Part shown: positions 34,601 through 40,291 of the stretch, piece by piece
How positions within the stretch are numbered: the first letter of the stretch is position 1
Layout: the number at the start of each line of letters is the position of its first letter
DNA from: Lamellibrachia columna
Taxonomy: Eukaryota; Annelida; Polychaeta; Sabellida; Siboglinidae
Length of the DNA stretch: 64,000 nucleotides
Direction: 5' to 3'
Assembly: GCA_963662155.1 (NCBI GenBank)
Contig: OY759271.1
Location: forward strand, 17,501-81,500
The notes under the pieces: generated by a model
The model's database searches: none
What the model saw: only the letters and a program-made list of their open reading frames with translations
Told to the model about the DNA's origin: nothing
Program-made: the position numbers and the translations under genes

Positions 34601-35095
34601 CATATTAAGGGTCATACAAAATGAAAACTTCACGTTTAATTGAATATCTGTACAACAAAACCAACTGTATAGCAAAACCAACTGTATAGCAGCACAACTT
34701 TGCTGTACTTCATAAAACAGCATGCTGCACGTGTAACATCAAGACAATTTTGGAACACATGCATACATGCACAGCTTTCAACAGCAAAATTAATTAAAAT
34801 ATCCATACTCTTTTCAAACAATCAATTAAATAACAATATTATTAACATTATTATTTGTCCTGATTATTAATAGTATTACTGACATTTACTCAGACTACAA
34901 CCTGGCACCATCAGAGACCTACCGAAGCAGTGTCGCATTTTTGCAGTTGACTTTCCTCTGCACACCAGCACGTATCTCCTTGCTTCTCGTCTGATACCTT
35001 GTCCAGCCATTGAATGTCCAGCGAAGGAGTGTCATTTGGCAATAACCAGTGGCCAGAGACTTCTTTGTGGCCTTGTGTCTTCTGACCGCTATATA
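13527..35095 (-). CDS. SFI1-like centrin-binding repeat protein gene, 3' part, ten exons
   Basis: Exons, in transcription order: 35095-34923, 34584-34482, 30533-30437, 28734-28574, 22832-22665, 20182-19914, 17686-17576, 17095-16396, 14256-14154, 13640-13527 (stop). Every intron is GT-AG and all nine junctions are phase-compatible, although exon 8 contains one extra base. The first six exons encode helical segments with spaced W and HW residues (FWHCFAAIH, LRWTFNGWTRYQTR, ALWHWSLTLQRK, LVHKFATRWRN), the pattern of Sfi1 repeats, which in other animals bind centrins in the centriole and centrosome. A Ser/Thr/Pro-rich region and a Leu/Gln-rich coiled-coil tail follow. The 5' exons are missing from the window as far as I can tell. 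Another Sfi1-repeat protein such as CCDC191 or POC5 is possible. The frame problem in exon 8 could be a sequence error or decay. Confidence 0.75.
14040..14135. repeat. CACCACTGCAA-type degenerate array
   Basis: Short degenerate tandem repeats of CAACACCACACACCAC and CACTGCAACACC, in the intron a few bases after the exon 9 donor. Confidence 0.8.
14154..14256 (-). CDS. SFI1-like gene, exon 9
   Basis: 103 bp with acceptor TTATTTTTCAAG and donor GCCCAG|gtaatc; one base in, phase 0 out. The peptide is QQEAQKQQLQDWLTDTRADS followed by DDSYVAEVCTELAQ, Gln-rich and helical, continuing the coiled coil of exon 8. A TGGTGTTGCAG-type array starts about 20 bp into the following intron. Confidence 0.7.
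14789..14831. repeat. (CA)n/(CGCA)n microsatellite
   Basis: An interrupted CA dinucleotide run with four CGCA-type units in its middle. Confidence 0.9.
14936..15905 (-). pseudogene. Decayed non-LTR retrotransposon reverse transcriptase
   Basis: The minus strand reads as the RT of a Jockey/L2-group LINE broken by stops and frameshifts. In order: KVLERIMNNQLL, LSENQYGFRPHHST, IRIFLGLSKTFDTLD (A-motif region, degraded), a PQGSILGPLLFIIYVND-like stretch, TYADDTSLVSTL (the YADD catalytic motif, after a +1 shift), then a continuous 131-codon stretch containing HLNFLGLTLDTHLNWHKHIE and LPHINYCLMIWG and ending near TEPLFKSS. It sits in the intron between exons 8 and 9 of the SFI1-like gene, in the same orientation. 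Endonuclease and ORF1 were not found; the copy is 5'-truncated. Confidence 0.88.
15918..16395. repeat. 31-bp minisatellite with telomere-like motif, ~15 copies
   Basis: Degenerate copies of a unit containing TAGGGTTAAACACCAACCAT and GGTTAGGTGG. The array runs straight up to the exon 8 donor; on the minus strand the units carry TG|GTTGGTGTTTAACC, a copy of the donor CG|gttggtgttgaacc. Confidence 0.92.
16396..17095 (-). CDS. SFI1-like gene, exon 8, with internal frame break
   Basis: 700 bp from acceptor GCGTTAG to donor ACTACG|gttggt. The 5' part (to about 16549) reads in phase with exon 7 (CREDELASDAPIVV..., rich in Ser, Thr, Pro and acidic residues). The 3' part (from about 16640) reads one frame away and gives SLEELQSRHQFTSAAEELVY and RLKQCAQRLEQLR, a coiled coil that joins exon 9 in phase. 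The exon thus has one base too many. Removal of a 34-bp GT...AG segment (from CACTTG|gtgtcg to TTGCCTCAG) would also restore the frame in phase 0, but that is unusually short for an animal intron. Confidence 0.7.
17465..17575. repeat. ~31-bp minisatellite abutting exon 7 donor, 3.5 copies
   Basis: Units contain CTTAGCAAGGGGGTA and GCCCACC. On the minus strand each begins with a copy of the exon 7 donor (CAG or CTG followed by GTGGG). Confidence 0.88.
17576..17686 (-). CDS. SFI1-like gene, exon 7
   Basis: 111 bp with a long pyrimidine tract before the acceptor (TTTGTTTTTGTTTGCCAG) and the donor CTACAG|gtggga. One base in, two out. The peptide is TSDVSLPARPPPRHPSFLME followed by SLRREGLYARNPEKPYR, a Pro/Arg-rich linker. 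A 67-bp array sits about 30 bp upstream of its acceptor, and a roughly 31-bp array copying its donor begins at the exon end. Confidence 0.75.
17716..18150. repeat. 67-bp minisatellite, ~6 copies
   Basis: Units contain CATTGTGTTCATGTATCCAA and GGCCGACTCTAGTCAATGTC; successive copies at 17784 and 17851 give the 67-bp period. One copy near 17945-17965 carries an internal deletion. Confidence 0.93.
18330..19050. repeat. 86-bp higher-order array of a ~33-bp GTTGTAC-rich repeat
   Basis: Sub-repeats share GTAGATGTTGTACATC; a higher-order period of 86 bp runs from about 18345 to 18870, and simple 33-bp units occupy 18930-19050. The unit is rich in GTAC palindromes and can form hairpins (TGTTGTAC ... 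GTACAACA). The short forward frames that repeat with the array are not genes. Confidence 0.93.
19066..19260 (+). repeat. Dispersed repeat, copy A
   Basis: Shares AAAGGGAAACAAAA, then CAACTACAAT, then a GTGGTTT.CTAGGA block, in the same order and spacing range, with 39357-39550. A diverged interspersed repeat of unknown class. Confidence 0.6.
19337..19480. repeat. 28-bp minisatellite, 5 copies
   Basis: Near-identical copies of a unit containing CATTGCTTTGGTAAATACCC. Confidence 0.93.
19845..19913. repeat. Short GT-rich array at the exon 6 donor
   Basis: Plus strand repeats CACACAAATC(T/C)CCACAATC; the first base of the array is the donor of exon 6, and the GTGTGG of the donor recurs in the units. 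Confidence 0.75.
19914..20182 (-). CDS. SFI1-like gene, exon 6
   Basis: 269 bp. The acceptor is GTATTCATAG and the donor CCAG|gtgtgg. Phase 0 in, two bases out. It begins NFFKTQTLVHKFATRWRN (end of the Trp repeats), then RRRVEKTVAKPHTPAPPGVR and a Ser/Met-rich stretch. The acceptor region is copied about five times in the 68-bp array directly upstream in the intron, and the donor abuts a GT-rich short array. Confidence 0.75.
20171..20550. repeat. 68-bp minisatellite spanning exon 6 acceptor, 5.6 copies
   Basis: Copies start at 20171, 20239, 20307, 20375, 20443 and 20511. The first copy overlaps the beginning of exon 6; later copies reproduce on the minus strand the acceptor GCATTCATAG followed by exon-like CTTCTTCAAGAC. 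Confidence 0.95.
20560..21044. other. Intronic interval with no recognised feature
   Basis: A G/A-rich stretch at 20600-20690 and AT-rich DNA to 21044. I saw a possible 13-bp minus-strand micro-exon (between TGTACAG and gtaaag near 20725) but no phase support. Confidence 0.4.
21045..21805. repeat. ~23-bp C-rich minisatellite with CTAACCCT-like motif, ~30 copies
   Basis: Degenerate at the left (ATGTCTAACCC), more regular at the right (GATGTCCAACCCTCACCCC). Frames through the array give His/Pro-rich nonsense. The array ends about 20 bp from the donor of the candidate exon at 21829. Confidence 0.93.
21829..22005 (-). CDS. Candidate exon, phase-incompatible with the SFI1-like gene
   Basis: Minus strand: acceptor GCTGTTGTGTCAG, 177 bp, donor GCGCAG|gtaact. 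One frame is open throughout (VDSVIRLQGGESEEGTMSHP..., Pro/Gly-rich), but it needs one base carried in, while exon 5 ends in phase 0; in that phase a TGA comes after four codons. It may be an alternative exon causing early termination, part of an isoform with an exon I missed, or chance. Confidence 0.35.
22006..22664. other. Intronic interval with a short 34-bp array
   Basis: Apart from the tandem repeat at 22211-22327 (3.4 copies of a 34-bp unit with GACAGTGCAAACT and TTGGGTTACAA), this AT-rich stretch shows no feature on either strand. Confidence 0.6.
22665..22832 (-). CDS. SFI1-like gene, exon 5
   Basis: 168 bp if the acceptor is TTTTCAGCCAG, chosen because it keeps phase 0 after exon 4; AGs at 22836/22857 would give a different phase. 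The peptide contains LMKRQAALFLSTR, LRQWQTVHTYVL and ALWHWSLTLQRK, the last being the most characteristic Sfi1-type His-Trp motif in the window. The donor is GAGGAAG|gttcgc, phase 0 out. Confidence 0.75.
22960..23690 (+). pseudogene. LINE ORF2 3'-end remnant interrupted by a minisatellite
   Basis: 22971-23135 reads AAQAFNRLTNIWKSTTLHTK...LRYASETWRTNK then a stop, matching the F..L..IWKS ... LYGSETW segment C-terminal to the RT in many LINEs. After a 22-bp array, 23600-23690 reads LAKKWHPYDRPSHGMKG, like the usual ORF2 end (W...RPS...G). The domain between is replaced by the array. No RT core remains. Family not resolved; inserted in the exon 4-5 intron, antisense to the host gene. Confidence 0.75.
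23165..23562. repeat. 22-bp minisatellite inside LINE remnant, ~18 copies
   Basis: Unit TGGATGGCAAGAGAAGGCACC plus one base, with GGAT/GGAG variants. It occupies the place of the Arg/Lys-rich segment of the LINE ORF2. Because the unit lacks stops, long frames run on both strands; none is a gene. Confidence 0.95.
23700..24349. other. Sequence upstream of the CR1-like ORF1
   Basis: AT-rich, no coding sequence found. Some of it is probably the 5' untranslated region of the CR1-like element, whose 5' boundary I could not place. Confidence 0.4.
24350..25567 (+). CDS. CR1-like LINE ORF1 protein: zinc finger plus SGNH esterase
   Basis: 405 codons, uninterrupted. Residues 17-51 hold a Cys-rich finger (CGSC, then a C near 31, then CRGC) like the PHD-type finger of CR1 ORF1. 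Residues 54-70 (ELEVELEELRLLV) form a short coiled coil. Residues about 100-200 are a low-complexity G/K/E/T tract with internal 10-residue repeats (GGKEKGVGET). From about 220 to 395 comes an SGNH/GDSL esterase: GDSIVR with the nucleophile Ser near 228, GTNN near 279 and DGLHLS near 367-372 supplying the Asp and His. In CR1 elements this protein is thought to bind RNA and lipid or ester substrates during retrotransposition. The ATG ATG start at 24350 is the first in frame. ORF2's frame opens inside its stop region. Confidence 0.9.
   Translation: MMAPCKWQLKATRHLICGSCSNWVDFVKSGCEKSWAEVQADSFSFECRGCTKMKELEVELEELRLLVVAMVGREQGGCASSSGGGTVDDQVGKDTRDARESSPQPGRKLRGGKVTGRRETGRKETGRKGTGGKTTGAKERGVGETGGKEKGVGETGGKEKGVGETGGKTTGVKEREVGETRAKEWEVGETGTKETGGKGSGQNGMEGIERKSYSAAVIEGVRKRARVFVGDSIVRKTDRVLNKGDDVVVCLPGAKIEAITERVKNIVGSGKGGSVLVHVGTNNVEREGTTAIVRKYRQLVRTLKQTRVEQVILSGILPVMGRRGHKYRNCRGMAINMLVQKLCREEEVGFVDLWGSFVGRADMYMKDGLHLSGKGAAVFADKLSAAVDSDLGTMTNIFGSKHSLN
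25563..28401 (+). pseudogene. CR1-like LINE ORF2 (endonuclease-RT), split by a small deletion
   Basis: The frame is open from 25563, overlapping the ORF1 stop; the first ATG is at 25719. The APE-type endonuclease is visible as CLNARSIVNKKNEL, GITESW, GRRGGGVILYVKE, LVYRSP. Near 26050 the frame shifts: the first frame stops at 26090, and the second (open from about 26041) continues GNIQWNSLKSTG... to SDHNQIHFD. The catalytic GDFN-type motif expected between them is missing, so about 20-30 bases appear deleted. The RT is intact from 26182: YLDFQKAFDKVPH, LSGVPQGSVLG, LKFADDTKLF (catalytic FADD), and a C-terminal domain to 28401. YTPVSL replaces the usual YRPVSL, and LGSILF the usual LGPILF. Not retrotransposition-competent as it stands. 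Confidence 0.9.
28425..28478 (+). other. Two stem-loops in the CR1-like 3' UTR
   Basis: AAGCC-AAT-GGCTT at 28425-28437, and a perfect 8-bp stem TTGCCATC (28448-28455) / GATGGCAA (28471-28478) with a 15-base loop. CR1 and L2 group LINEs carry a 3' hairpin recognised by their own RT; that role is inferred here. Confidence 0.65.
28574..28734 (-). CDS. SFI1-like gene, exon 4
   Basis: 161 bp. Excellent acceptor (CCTGTTTCCCCATCCCAG) and donor (AAACAG|gtatgt). Two bases complete the codon begun in exon 3; phase 0 out. The peptide contains LRWTFGSWKQRRDEA and GHALQGWGCFMQLMLRKQ, which is Trp-anchored helical repeat sequence. Confidence 0.8.
28893..29090. other. AT-rich intronic spacer
   Basis: No feature seen on either strand. 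Confidence 0.4.
29094..29566. repeat. 35-bp minisatellite, ~13 copies
   Basis: Units contain GCAGAACACAATCACCCCTG and GTAGACATGCTGA; several copies near 29400-29530 carry deletions. Confidence 0.93.
29658..30436. repeat. 43-bp minisatellite copying the exon 3 donor, ~17 copies
   Basis: Period 43 bp (e.g. GACAATG at 29708 and 29751). On the minus strand each unit reads GGCTCCAACAAG|gtgtcttagc, the last 12 bases of exon 3 plus its donor with one change. The right edge of the array merges with the true exon end at 30437. Unrelated in sequence to the 43-bp array at 40292. Confidence 0.95.
30437..30533 (-). CDS. SFI1-like gene, exon 3
   Basis: 97 bp with the acceptor GTTTGTTTATAG. The peptide VLTFWHCFAAIHHQKKLNTA... 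ends in ERWLQQ. Phase 0 in, one base (G) out. The donor CAGCAAG|gtgtcttagc is immediately followed in the intron by an array whose every unit repeats this exon end and donor. Confidence 0.75.
30595..31715 (+). pseudogene. Second LINE ORF2 3'-end remnant interrupted by a minisatellite
   Basis: 30610-30655 reads GRRRRGSPTLRWRDSVKMEG, matching the Arg-rich GR.R.G.P...W segment near the C-terminus of LINE ORF2. After the array, 31560-31715 reads VKRDHERVGVNRQVWEKIA and continues with a W/R-rich ending. Only the C-terminal tail is present. Inserted in the exon 2-3 intron, antisense to the host gene. Confidence 0.65.
30640..31565. repeat. 19-bp minisatellite inside LINE remnant, ~48 copies
   Basis: Unit GTGTTAAGATGGAGGGACA with GGGATA and GGAGTA variants. 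The ancestral unit encodes part of the RWRDSVK coding segment of the LINE at its left edge. Confidence 0.95.
31722..34380. repeat. 39-bp minisatellite, ~68 copies
   Basis: Nearly identical 39-bp units; 39 is a multiple of 3 and the forward frame lacks stops, which creates a 944-codon frame (31656-34490) of repeated GFINFIMYGLLLM. A T-to-A variant (GFNNF) recurs at 32034, 32385, 32619, 32931, 33321, 33555 and 33867, i.e. after 9, 6, 8, 10, 6 and 8 units, hinting at block duplications. On the minus strand, the host gene's sense, each standard unit contains two AATAAA hexamers. Confidence 0.97.
34482..34584 (-). CDS. SFI1-like gene, exon 2
   Basis: 103 bp. The first base A completes the CG left by the previous exon. 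The peptide includes DTWHHNIQLQIIWQDKEAVA and HLLMK, with Trp residues at Sfi1-like spacing. The acceptor is GGTCATCAG and the donor is ATGAAG|gtcaga, phase 0 out. Confidence 0.7.
34923..35095 (-). CDS. SFI1-like gene, exon 1 of those seen
   Basis: The acceptor on the minus strand is a clear pyrimidine tract (CTCTTTTCTTGTGCAG) and the donor is CTTCG|gtaggt. Length 173 bp, phase 0 in and two bases (CG) out. The peptide contains YIAVRRHKATKKS and LLRWTFNGWTRYQTR, two Trp-anchored helices. The next upstream exon should end in phase 0; I found none with confidence before the giant 43-bp array. Confidence 0.75.
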
Positions 35096-35402
35096 CTGCA
35101 CAAGAAAAGAGAAAGACAGAATGTCTACTTAATGTCTTCCTTATCAGCACCTGGGGTTAATTCTTAATTGAATTGAACTGATCAATTCATTTGTGAATTT
35201 TAATTAAAAAAATCAAAATAGATTGAATTGGAATCGAAGTCTGCAAAGAAAGTTGAATGGAATGAATTGGTCTGCCTGCAGAGATCTAAAACTAGCCCTT
35301 TGTGGGGCAACACAACAAATGGGAACTTTTGGCAGGTTAATCCTTGAGCAAGTATTCTCTGAAGCCAAAAACAAGAGATCTTCCCATGTTTTTTGTCAAT
35401 GG

Positions 35403-35702
35403 CTTAGCCATTGTCTGTGCATTGTGAACTGCTCTCTGGCTTCTACCATATATAGCTGTGATGTCTTCCTATCCTAACTTAGCCATTGTCTGTGCATTGT
35501 GAACTGCTCTCTGGCTTCTACCATATATAGCTGTGATGTCTTCCTATCCTAACTTAGCCATTGTCTGTGCATTGTGAACTGCTCTCTGGCTTCTACCATA
35601 TATAGCTGTGATGTCTTCCTATCCTAACTTAGCCATTGTCTGTGCATTGTGAACTGCTCTCTGGCTTCTACCATATATAGCTGTGATGTCTTCCTATCCT
35701 AA
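35403..35702. repeat. 75-bp tandem repeat, 4 copies
   Basis: Copies start at 35403, 35478, 35553 and 35628 with CTTAGCCATTGTCTGTGCAT and are practically identical. A diverged single copy of the same sequence lies at about 37244-37295 within the TIR element. Confidence 0.93.
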
Positions 35703-35888
35703 CTTCCTATCCTAACTTCCTGTCCCTCTCTCTACTCACGGCAAGAATAATGTGCTGTACCCACACATCCGGGAAATCAGGTCCTGGCAGACGTGCATAA
35801 ATAAAGCATGGTTTGATGTAAACTTGTAGTGTCATTTAGTGTTTGCACTATGCTGTGGACTATATATAAGGTGTTAGTTGCAAATGCT

Positions 35889-37922
35889 CAGGCCCGTAGC
35901 CAGCTTTTCATAAGGGGGGGGTCATTTTTTCCCAATACAGACTACAGGGGGTGCCAGAAATTCATGGGGGGACATCTTTTCTTAATCGACTCCGGGAGGA
36001 CGGTACAAGTTTACACGGGTGTCATATTTTCCGAAACAAACTCCAGGGGGCATTACATGTTCACATGGGGAGTCATATTTTTCCAACACAGAGGGTGCCA
36101 CAAGTATTGTGCACAAAACATTGTCTACATATTCAATTCTTTCACCAAATAAGACAAAAGTAAAACAGTTATTAATTCCTTTAATTGTGCATTGAGATTG
36201 AAAGATAAAAATATATACACATCTATAAACATATAAATACACACACACACTTCGTGGGTGAATTATATATAAAAAAAATTATTCAATTTAGAAAATATTT
36301 CATGAATATTGTGAATTATGAAGAGCACAGTGACATGTCGAGGTCAAAATTTATGACAACTAAAATTTTTGGAAAAGCACAGTCACATGTCGAAGTCTAA
36401 ATTGATGTCAGATAAGCGCAGTCAAATGTCAAGATCAAGTGTGATAATTCTCAGAAATTATGCAAGCCTTTCTCTTTCTGCAGAGTAATAGGGAGATTGG
36501 GGGACACAAAATGCTTCCTGAGCTGTGAATGAGCAACAGATCATTGTGCAAGTTTAGACCAGTATCAATTAAAGAAAGCTAGCAGTACAAAATGCTGGTT
36601 TCATGTCTTGCTGTATACACACACCTTTGTCTGCCCTATGCCTTGCAGCTAACTTGAAAAGTTAATTAATTATATTACAATTAACTCATAAATTTTGCAA
36701 TTAAATCTTTATTGGAAAGAGATTTGCTCAAACAATATTTATATGCCAAAGACGGCCCAATGTAGGGATGTTGCCAAATCCCACTGCTGGGATAATGCTT
36801 CTAATTGGTCAGATGTCCCCTGCAATGAAGGAATATTAGGGGTGTTGCCAGCTCCCATAGCAGGGTTTATGCTTGTAATTGGCCAGAGGCCCCCTGCAGT
36901 GAGGGGATGAACCTTTAAATTGGTCAGCTTTCATTCCCCCCCAGGCCCTTGGTAGGGATGGTCCCTGGCCTCCAGTAGGCTCCCAATGTTTATGACAGTT
37001 GTTCTGTCATAAACCATGCACAAGGATAACACTATGCTTCAAATTAAATTAACTTGAGTTAATTCAATTAACAAATTAACAATTGAAATTAACCAATGCC
37101 TGATGCTTTGCATGGAGGCCATATAGTAAGCCAGCACAACAAAGAGAGTAATTGGCTTGCTAACTCTGCATTGTTTCAGTGAGCATATATTTTCTGAAAC
37201 CATAGCATTTTTTGCTTACAAGTCTTCATGTTGTTTGAATAATGGCTTAGCGACTGTCTGTACATTGTCTACTGCTCTCTGGCTGTTACCAACTGACCAC
37301 ACATAAGGTGACTTGGTAACACATTTATAATTAGAATAAGATTCTGTTTCAAACAAACCAGAGAGTTGCATAATATATTATTAGATTTGAACCCTCCTCT
37401 GAAAAGTGTTAACCCCCCCCCAATATGAAGATAATATTATTATAACATTTTAATAAATGTGAACCCCTTTTCAAAAATGTTAAACTGCTTCTCAAAAGAG
37501 TGGACCCCCTCCCCCAATATTATTTAGTATTCTTCATAAACATGAACCCCCTTTCCAAAATAGTTAACCCCCTTCTCAAAAGCGTGAATCTCCCAATAAC
37601 ATGAAGATAATATTATTTTCATAAAATTGCCAAAAATGTGAACCCCCTTCTCAAAAGCGTGAACCAACTTCTCAAAAGCATGAACCCCCTTCTAAAAAGA
37701 ACACCCTAATGATAAGAAGATATTATTTTTTTAAATGTGAACCCCCTTCTCAAAAGCATGAAACCTCCTCTCTAAAGCATTAACCCCCATCCTAAAATGC
37801 ATGAACCCACCAATACTATGAAAATAATATTATTTTTAAAAACGGGGGTTCACATTTTTTTAAACGGGGGGTTCAAAAGGGGGGTTCATGTGAACCCCTG
37901 AATCCCCTCAACTACAGGCCTG
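35889..37922. mobile_element. 2.03-kb non-autonomous DNA transposon-like element
   Basis: Termini CAGGCCCGTAG (35889) and CTACAGGCCTG (to 37922) are inverted repeats with one mismatch, flanked by the direct repeat AATGCT (35883-35888 and 37923-37928), a likely 6-bp target-site duplication. Both ends hold G-rich subterminal repeats; the right end has GGGGTTCATGTGAACCCC (37881-37898), an inverted repeat with 8-bp arms. The interior (36120-37380) is AT-rich with a two-copy repeat near 36760-36910, and 37380-37860 is a degenerate array of GAACCCCCTTCTCAAAAGC-type units. No transposase coding sequence. Superfamily unresolved. Confidence 0.65.
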
Positions 37923-37961
37923 AATGCTGCTTGTGCATTAATTTTGCTATAGGTGGTATAC

Positions 37962-38405
37962 TTTGATATGTAATGTTTGTATTTACTGATGATATATTTC
38001 TGCTGCTAGACAGTGCTACTATTACAATCTATAGAGTTTGATATGTAATGTTTGTATTTACTAATGATATATTTCTGCTGCTAGACAGTGCTACTATTAC
38101 AATCTATAGAGTTTGATATATAATGTTTACATTTACTAATGATATATTTCTGCTGCTAGACACTGCTACTATTACAATCTATAGAGTTTTATATGTAATG
38201 TTTGTATTTACTGATGATATATTTCTGCTGCTACACAGTGCTACTATTACAATCTATAGAGTTTGATATGTAATGTTTGCATTTACTAATGATATATTTC
38301 TGCTGCTAGACAGTGCTACTATTACAATCTATAGAGTTTTATATGTAATGTTTGTATTTACTGATGATATATTTCTGCTGCTAGACAGTGCTATTATTAC
38401 AATAT
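37962..38405. repeat. 75-bp minisatellite, ~6 copies
   Basis: Copies start at 37962, 38037, 38112, 38187, 38262 and 38337 with TTTGATATGTAATGTTTGTA. Distinct sequence from the 75-bp array at 35403. Confidence 0.95.
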
Positions 38406-38463
38406 AATTCTGTGCAGTATAGTGTTAACTAATTAATGTTGCTAATTGAAATGGAATGGATTA

Positions 38464-38600
38464 AAAATGAACTGAACTGGAATTGATCCTTTTTGTTAGT
38501 GCACTGAACTGAACTGGAATTGATCCTTTTTGTTAGTACACTGAATTGAATTGGGATTGATCCTTTTTGTTAGTACACTGAATTGAATTGGAATTGATCC
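38464..38600. repeat. ~37-bp tandem repeat, 3.6 copies
   Basis: Units contain GAACTGGAATTGATCCTTTT and TGTTAGT(G/A)CAC. Similar TGAATTGGAAT words occur singly near 35165-35240. Confidence 0.85.
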
Positions 38601-38639
38601 TTTATAAATAAACACTCTCACTGATGCTCCCAAAGATGA

Positions 38640-38950
38640 TTCAAATTACAACTGATATCGCCAGAGGGATATTTCTGCAGGAGGGGTATCCCAACAGGAA
38701 GGATATTGCTAGAGGAGGGATTTCGCCACCAGAGATATTGCTGTAGGTGGGATATCACCACAGTATGGATATTGCTGCAGAAGGGATATCGCTACAAGCG
38801 TGATATTACTGCAGGAAGGAAATCATTGCATGAATGATATATCTGCATGAGGAATATCGCTGCATGAAGGATACCACCATAGGAGTGATATTGTTGCAGG
38901 AGTGGTGTCATTGCGGGAGGGATATCATTACAGGAGGGATATCGCTGTAC
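38640..38950. repeat. Degenerate ~20-bp repeat rich in GATATC
   Basis: About 15 degenerate units of the form GGAGGGATATCGCTGCA. Confidence 0.8.
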
Positions 38951-39356
38951 CTTATTTGCTTTTCACTAAATATTGGTTTCGTGGTAGTTTGTCTCTGTTT
39001 ATTGAGATCATAATTTGCCTTGAACATATCAACATCAATTCCAATCTGAACATACTAATGCTAGGGCATAGCTACATTTACAGTTGCTTTTATCATGTCC
39101 CATGCCTTGAAATTTGGAAAATGATGTAGAGCGATAAACAGTTCTTGTAAATATTGCAAAGGAGTGCGATGTTCTCTCCTTGACCTAGAATTATAACATT
39201 AAAATGTGTTTCGCGTCCAGTGCCACTGGAAGAAAATTTATGCAGTCCTCGATGCATTCCAAATTAAATCCTTCAAAGTTCACTTTCATAGTGAAATATC
39301 ACATTAATCAGAATGTCTTAATACATTTTATTGTCAACTAGATTGTCCGCCTCCAT
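38951..39356. other. Interval with no recognised feature
   Basis: Nothing convincing on either strand; a 34-codon minus-strand frame near 39190-39290 is unsupported. Confidence 0.4.
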
Positions 39357-39550
39357 AAAGGGAAACAAAAGGCATGTCTTGGGGCAATGCACCTAAGAGT
39401 TAATGAAAACTAATAATTTCCAACTACAATAAAAATTTTCATGCCAGTGGTTTACTAGGAGAACGTTGAACTTGTCAACTCTTAATATCACGGTTGATAA
39501 ACCTACATAATGTGTGTCACTTTCTACAAGCCCTAGTTTTATCACAACTC
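39357..39550 (+). repeat. Dispersed repeat, copy B
   Basis: Diverged partner of 19066-19260: AAAGGGAAACAAAA, CAACTACAAT and GTGGTTTACTAGGA occur in the same order. Confidence 0.6.
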
Positions 39551-39639
39551 CACCTGGCAGTGCTAGTAGTCCATGCATGCATATTGTGTCTAGACAAGAT
39601 GTGTTGTTTTGATTTTATTGATGACAAAACATAAATATT

Positions 39640-39927
39640 CAGCTCAGAACTATCCGGATATCAGTTTCAACCATTAATACAAGGACCGTTGAATTTGCAA
39701 GCGCATGTTAAAGGAGATTGTGCCGATGAAAATCCATGGGAACTTGAGCTGCCGAGGCGACAGGCAAGTGAAGACGTTGAAGCAACAAGTTTTGGTTCAG
39801 CGGCAAGTGTACACCTGCTGTTAAAAGACGAGGAATCACGCATGACCTGTTGATGGAGGTACTGATTCACTTGTCTAGACAAATTAACTTCTTCCCTTAT
39901 GTCCTGGCCTCGGAGTAAATAATGCAA
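39640..39927. other. Segment open on both strands, possible exon, strand unresolved
   Basis: Plus strand: after CATAAATATTCAG a frame runs about 70 codons to TGA (ELSGYQFQPLIQGPLNLQAH... ENPWELELPRRQASEDVEAT ...). Minus strand: 86 open codons (REEVNLSRQVNQYLHQQVMR ...) preceded by a pyrimidine-rich tract and an AG near 39905. Both translations look protein-like, GC content is higher than the surroundings, and no family is recognised. One may be a real exon, the other its antisense shadow. Confidence 0.3.
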
Positions 39928-40291
39928 AAAAAGTGAAAGTCATCACAGACACAGTGAAGACCGCACGGTCACACCATGCGCCCGAGTATAGTCTGAGCCA
40001 AGGTAACTGATATCTGCGGCATTCATAAATTTGGCCTGATAAATCATAAATTTGGCTTGATCATAATGCAGACTCCTGGTACAAAGGGTTTTACAGAATA
40101 GTACTCCCTGTTTATCAATATAATCCATGTAGACATTTTAGTACTAAAAGGCAAAACTATTTAAAATGATTGGTTCTACATTACAGAGGGACCAAGGTGC
40201 GTTACCAACAGCCAGGGATTTTATCTACTGTGTTTGGAGCAGTTGGTGCTATGGAACGTTCTGATTGCTATGAACTAAACACACAGTTTAA

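Noticed and set aside
35223..35477. 84-codon plus-strand frame
   Set aside because: Extends into the 75-bp array, no domain or splice context.
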